Below are positions 32,229 through 34,140 of a stretch of DNA of 34,140 nucleotides, in pieces. A program made the position numbers and the translations under genes. The DNA is taken from the NCBI GenBank assembly GCA_004376695.1, contig SOJB01000017.1:1-34140 (forward strand), given 5' to 3'. A model generated the notes under the pieces. It made no database searches, had not been told where the DNA came from, and saw nothing but the letters and a program-made list of their open reading frames with translations. Source of the DNA: Dehalococcoidia bacterium. Lineage in GTDB: Bacteria > Chloroflexota > Dehalococcoidia > GIF9 > AB-539-J10. How positions within the stretch are numbered: the stretch's first letter is position 1; every line of letters starts with the position of its first letter.

Positions 32229-33479
32229 GTGGTGGCAAAGAAGAGTGATGAAAGACGAATTGTAATAACCGGGGTTGGCCTCACGGCGCCAAACGGGAAT
32301 AACCTAACGGAATTCCGGCGGAGTCTCCTCGACGGCAAATCCGGGGTGCAGAAATTCCAGGTCCGCTATATGGGTGAGGTGCTGGCCGGTATATGTCACT
32401 TCGACCCACTAAAGTATCAGAAGAAGAAGGAATTGCGCCGCGGGACGAGGGCAGGGTCTATTGCTATCTACTGCGCCCAAGAGGCAATCGCCGATGCCAG
32501 ATTGGACCTTGCTTGCCTCGATAAATCCAGGATTGGTGTCTACCTTGGGATTACTGAGCATGGCACCGTGGAGACCGAAAACGAAATCTATGAGATCAAG
32601 CAATTCGACTACGACGTAAAATACTGGTCCCACCATCATAATCCAAGGGTGGTAGCCAATAATCCCGCCGGTGAAGTCACATTGAATATGGGGATTACCG
32701 GACCGCACTATACTCTGGGGGCCGCTTGTGCCGGCGGTAACATTGGGCTCACACAGGGCCTACAAATGCTGTTGCTGAACGAAGTCGACTTGGCTCTGGG
32801 TGGCGGGGTTTCGGAAAGTGCCGCTTCCTTCGGTATTTTTGCTGGCTTCAGAAGTGAAGGGGCTCTGGCTTCCCATCCAAACCCTGAGAAGGCATGCCGT
32901 CCCTTTGACAAGGATCGGAATGGCGTGGTTGTTGCAGAAGGCGGCGGTATTTTCGTTCTGGAAAGACTGAGCGATGCGCGGAAAAGGGAGGCCAGGATCT
33001 ACGGCGAAATCGTAGGCTATGCTGTCAACTCGGATGCGCTGGACTTTATTTTCCCCAGCGCGGAGAGACAGGTTCAGTGCATGAAACTCTCTCTTAACAA
33101 AGCCGGCATATCTCCAGAAGATATCGATATCATCAATACCCACGGGACGGGCACCGCTGAAGGAGACCCTGTGGAGTGCCAGGCGATTAGAGAGGTCTTC
33201 GGCGAATATCCCCATGCTCATATAAACAACACCAAGAGCTTCATTGGTCATGCCATGGGTGCCGCCGGCGCGCTGGAACTGGCCGGTAACTTACCCTCTT
33301 TTGAGGACTATCTCGTCCATCCGACGATCAATCTGGACCACCCGGATCCTGAGTGTAAACTCAGCAACCTGGTTGTCAACGAACCAAAGAGGATTGACAA
33401 GATTGACCATATATTGAATAATTCCTTCGGAATGTTGGGCATCAATTCGGTTGTTATCGTGAAGAGATTTGAGCCATAA
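32229..33479 (+). CDS. Beta-ketoacyl-ACP synthase (KAS I/II, FabF-like)
   Basis: A 416-residue elongating condensing enzyme with nucleophile C167 in GAACAGG (usually TACASG), H305 in NTHGTGT, and K336 and H341 in NTKSFIGHAMGAAG. CRPFDKDRNGVVVAEGGGIFVLE and the closing NNSFGMLGINSVVIV are typical. Catalytic residues are complete, but the sequence departs from housekeeping FabF in the Cys loop and in an odd insertion-like KYWSHHHNPRVVANN stretch near 131-145. That fits a specialised ketosynthase of a secondary lipid cluster. The GTG at 32229 has GGGAG nine bases upstream; a GTG directly after it is an alternative start. Confidence 0.9.
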   Translation: MVAKKSDERRIVITGVGLTAPNGNNLTEFRRSLLDGKSGVQKFQVRYMGEVLAGICHFDPLKYQKKKELRRGTRAGSIAIYCAQEAIADARLDLACLDKSRIGVYLGITEHGTVETENEIYEIKQFDYDVKYWSHHHNPRVVANNPAGEVTLNMGITGPHYTLGAACAGGNIGLTQGLQMLLLNEVDLALGGGVSESAASFGIFAGFRSEGALASHPNPEKACRPFDKDRNGVVVAEGGGIFVLERLSDARKREARIYGEIVGYAVNSDALDFIFPSAERQVQCMKLSLNKAGISPEDIDIINTHGTGTAEGDPVECQAIREVFGEYPHAHINNTKSFIGHAMGAAGALELAGNLPSFEDYLVHPTINLDHPDPECKLSNLVVNEPKRIDKIDHILNNSFGMLGINSVVIVKRFEP

Positions 33480-33517
33480 AACTGCAGGCATTCTTGAAAT
33501 AGATAGATTGGGGGTAC

Positions 33518-33769
33518 ATGACCAAGGAGCAAATCAGAGCCACGATTCTCGAGATCATAGCCCAAATCATACCGGACGAAGACCTGAGCAATCTGAAGGG
33601 TGACGTCGCGATACGAGAACAAGTGGAACTCGACTCAATGGACTTCTTAGATATCATTATGGAGTTGCGAAAGCGCTTCGGTATCGAAGTACCCGAGAGT
33701 GACTACACAGAACTAGCCAGCCTGGATGGCTCTGTAGCCTATCTGGAGCCACGGATGAAAGAACTCTAG
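33518..33769 (+). CDS. Acyl carrier protein
   Basis: An 83-residue acidic four-helix carrier protein with phosphopantetheine attachment at S40 in VELDSMDFLDIIMEL, the DSMD variant of the DSL motif. The helices before (IRATILEIIAQIIPDED) and after (RKRFGIEVPESDY) are standard. GGGGG precedes the ATG (33511 region). Its place 38 bp after the ketosynthase makes it that enzyme's probable dedicated carrier. Confidence 0.92.
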   Translation: MTKEQIRATILEIIAQIIPDEDLSNLKGDVAIREQVELDSMDFLDIIMELRKRFGIEVPESDYTELASLDGSVAYLEPRMKEL

Positions 33770-33865
33770 TCCACAGTGCCAGCAAGCCAAGAACAGAGGC
33801 CTTTATCGGATTCTACCCGACGATTGAAGGTTCAGCTAGCCCTCGGTTTCTAGAAGAGCCTGCCC

Positions 33866-34140
33866 ATGCATTATGATGTTCTGATTATCGGCGCCGGAAT
33901 GTCTGGTCTTGCCGCCGGCATCAGATTAGCCTACTACGACAAAGCGGTCTGCATCGTCGAAAAGCATTATCGTGTCGGAGGACTCAACTCTTTCTACAGC
34001 TTGCGAGGACATAAACTCGACGTCGGCCTCCATGCCATGACCAATTATGTACCCAGGGATGCTAAATCAAGGCCGTTGCCCAGGTTGTTGCGACAGCTCA
34101 AGCTAAAAGCTGAAGATTTCGCCCTCTGCCCGCAACGGAT
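33866..34140 (+). CDS. FAD-dependent oxidoreductase, CrtI/phytoene-desaturase-like, 5' part
   Basis: The first 91 residues of a Rossmann-type FAD enzyme, cut by the right edge. MHYDVLIIGAGMSGLAAGIRLA is the GxGxxG FAD-binding fold, followed by CIVEKHYRVGGLNSFY and LDVGLHAMT, the arrangement seen in carotenoid desaturases/isomerases and related flavin amine-oxidase-like proteins. AGAAGAG precedes the ATG. It is probably the next gene of the ketosynthase/ACP cluster, acting on carrier-bound or free polyene or acyl chains. The exact reaction cannot be told from this part. Confidence 0.85.
   Translation, partial: MHYDVLIIGAGMSGLAAGIRLAYYDKAVCIVEKHYRVGGLNSFYSLRGHKLDVGLHAMTNYVPRDAKSRPLPRLLRQLKLKAEDFALCPQR

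Noticed and set aside
1..34140. CRISPR array, tRNA, rRNA, transposase or phage genes
   Set aside because: I looked through all gaps and saw no regularly spaced repeats, cloverleaf with CCA-type end, or mobile element proteins.

Overview
The window reads as a gene-dense bacterial chromosome segment of moderate GC. It carries about 37 protein genes, nearly all housekeeping or biosynthetic, with tight spacing, many 1-20 bp overlaps and frequent GTG/TTG starts backed by good Shine-Dalgarno sequences. Gene content and protein style point to a Chloroflexota bacterium, probably related to Dehalococcoidia: short IF2, a 42-kDa-type class V aminotransferase, inositol-phosphate synthase beside a CDP-alcohol phosphatidyltransferase, and an iron-sulfur type PurF. 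This placement is inference; no rRNA or other marker is present to prove it. I see no phage, transposase, CRISPR array, tRNA or rRNA.

Layout. (a) 1-542: 5' part of an acyl-CoA carboxylase carboxyltransferase, minus strand. (b) 955-3102: cmk-plsC-ispH, overlapping head to tail, meeting a convergent HIT-family gene. (c) 3680-7425: nusA-ylxR-infB-rbfA, a translation and transcription operon without rimP in front. (d) 7731-11770: myo-inositol-phosphate synthase, a TIM-barrel isomerase-like protein, a CDP-alcohol phosphatidyltransferase and purA. The first three look like an inositol phospholipid module. (e) 16125-11795, minus strand: rpsO-pnp-dapB-asd. (f) 16250-20232: purF-purM-purH, divergent from rpsO and with a recognisable promoter. 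(g) 20302-24357: an unknown 105-residue protein, a nicotinamidase/nicotinate phosphoribosyltransferase fusion, a decayed sirtuin gene with two frameshifts, a membrane-anchored transglutaminase-like protein and a small zinc metallopeptidase. (h) 24463-28178: two tandem promoters, then aroH-aroF-ribF-tyrS. (i) 28294-30350: a class V aminotransferase, then yqeY and rpsU on the minus strand. rpsU is only 58 codons and has a near-consensus promoter that leaves almost no leader. (j) 30538-34140: a promoter, a small protein built of 16-residue repeats, an OleA-type condensing enzyme, a KAS II-type ketosynthase, an acyl carrier protein and the start of a CrtI-like FAD oxidoreductase.

The most promising candidate for an undescribed system is region (j). 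It puts an OleA-like thiolase-fold enzyme, which in known systems joins two acyl chains head to head, in line with a dedicated ketosynthase, ACP and FAD-dependent desaturase/isomerase-type enzyme. That suggests an unusual long-chain lipid or hydrocarbon product. The cluster continues past the right edge. Second in interest are the inositol lipid module (d) and the NAD-salvage fusion next to the dying sirtuin gene (g).
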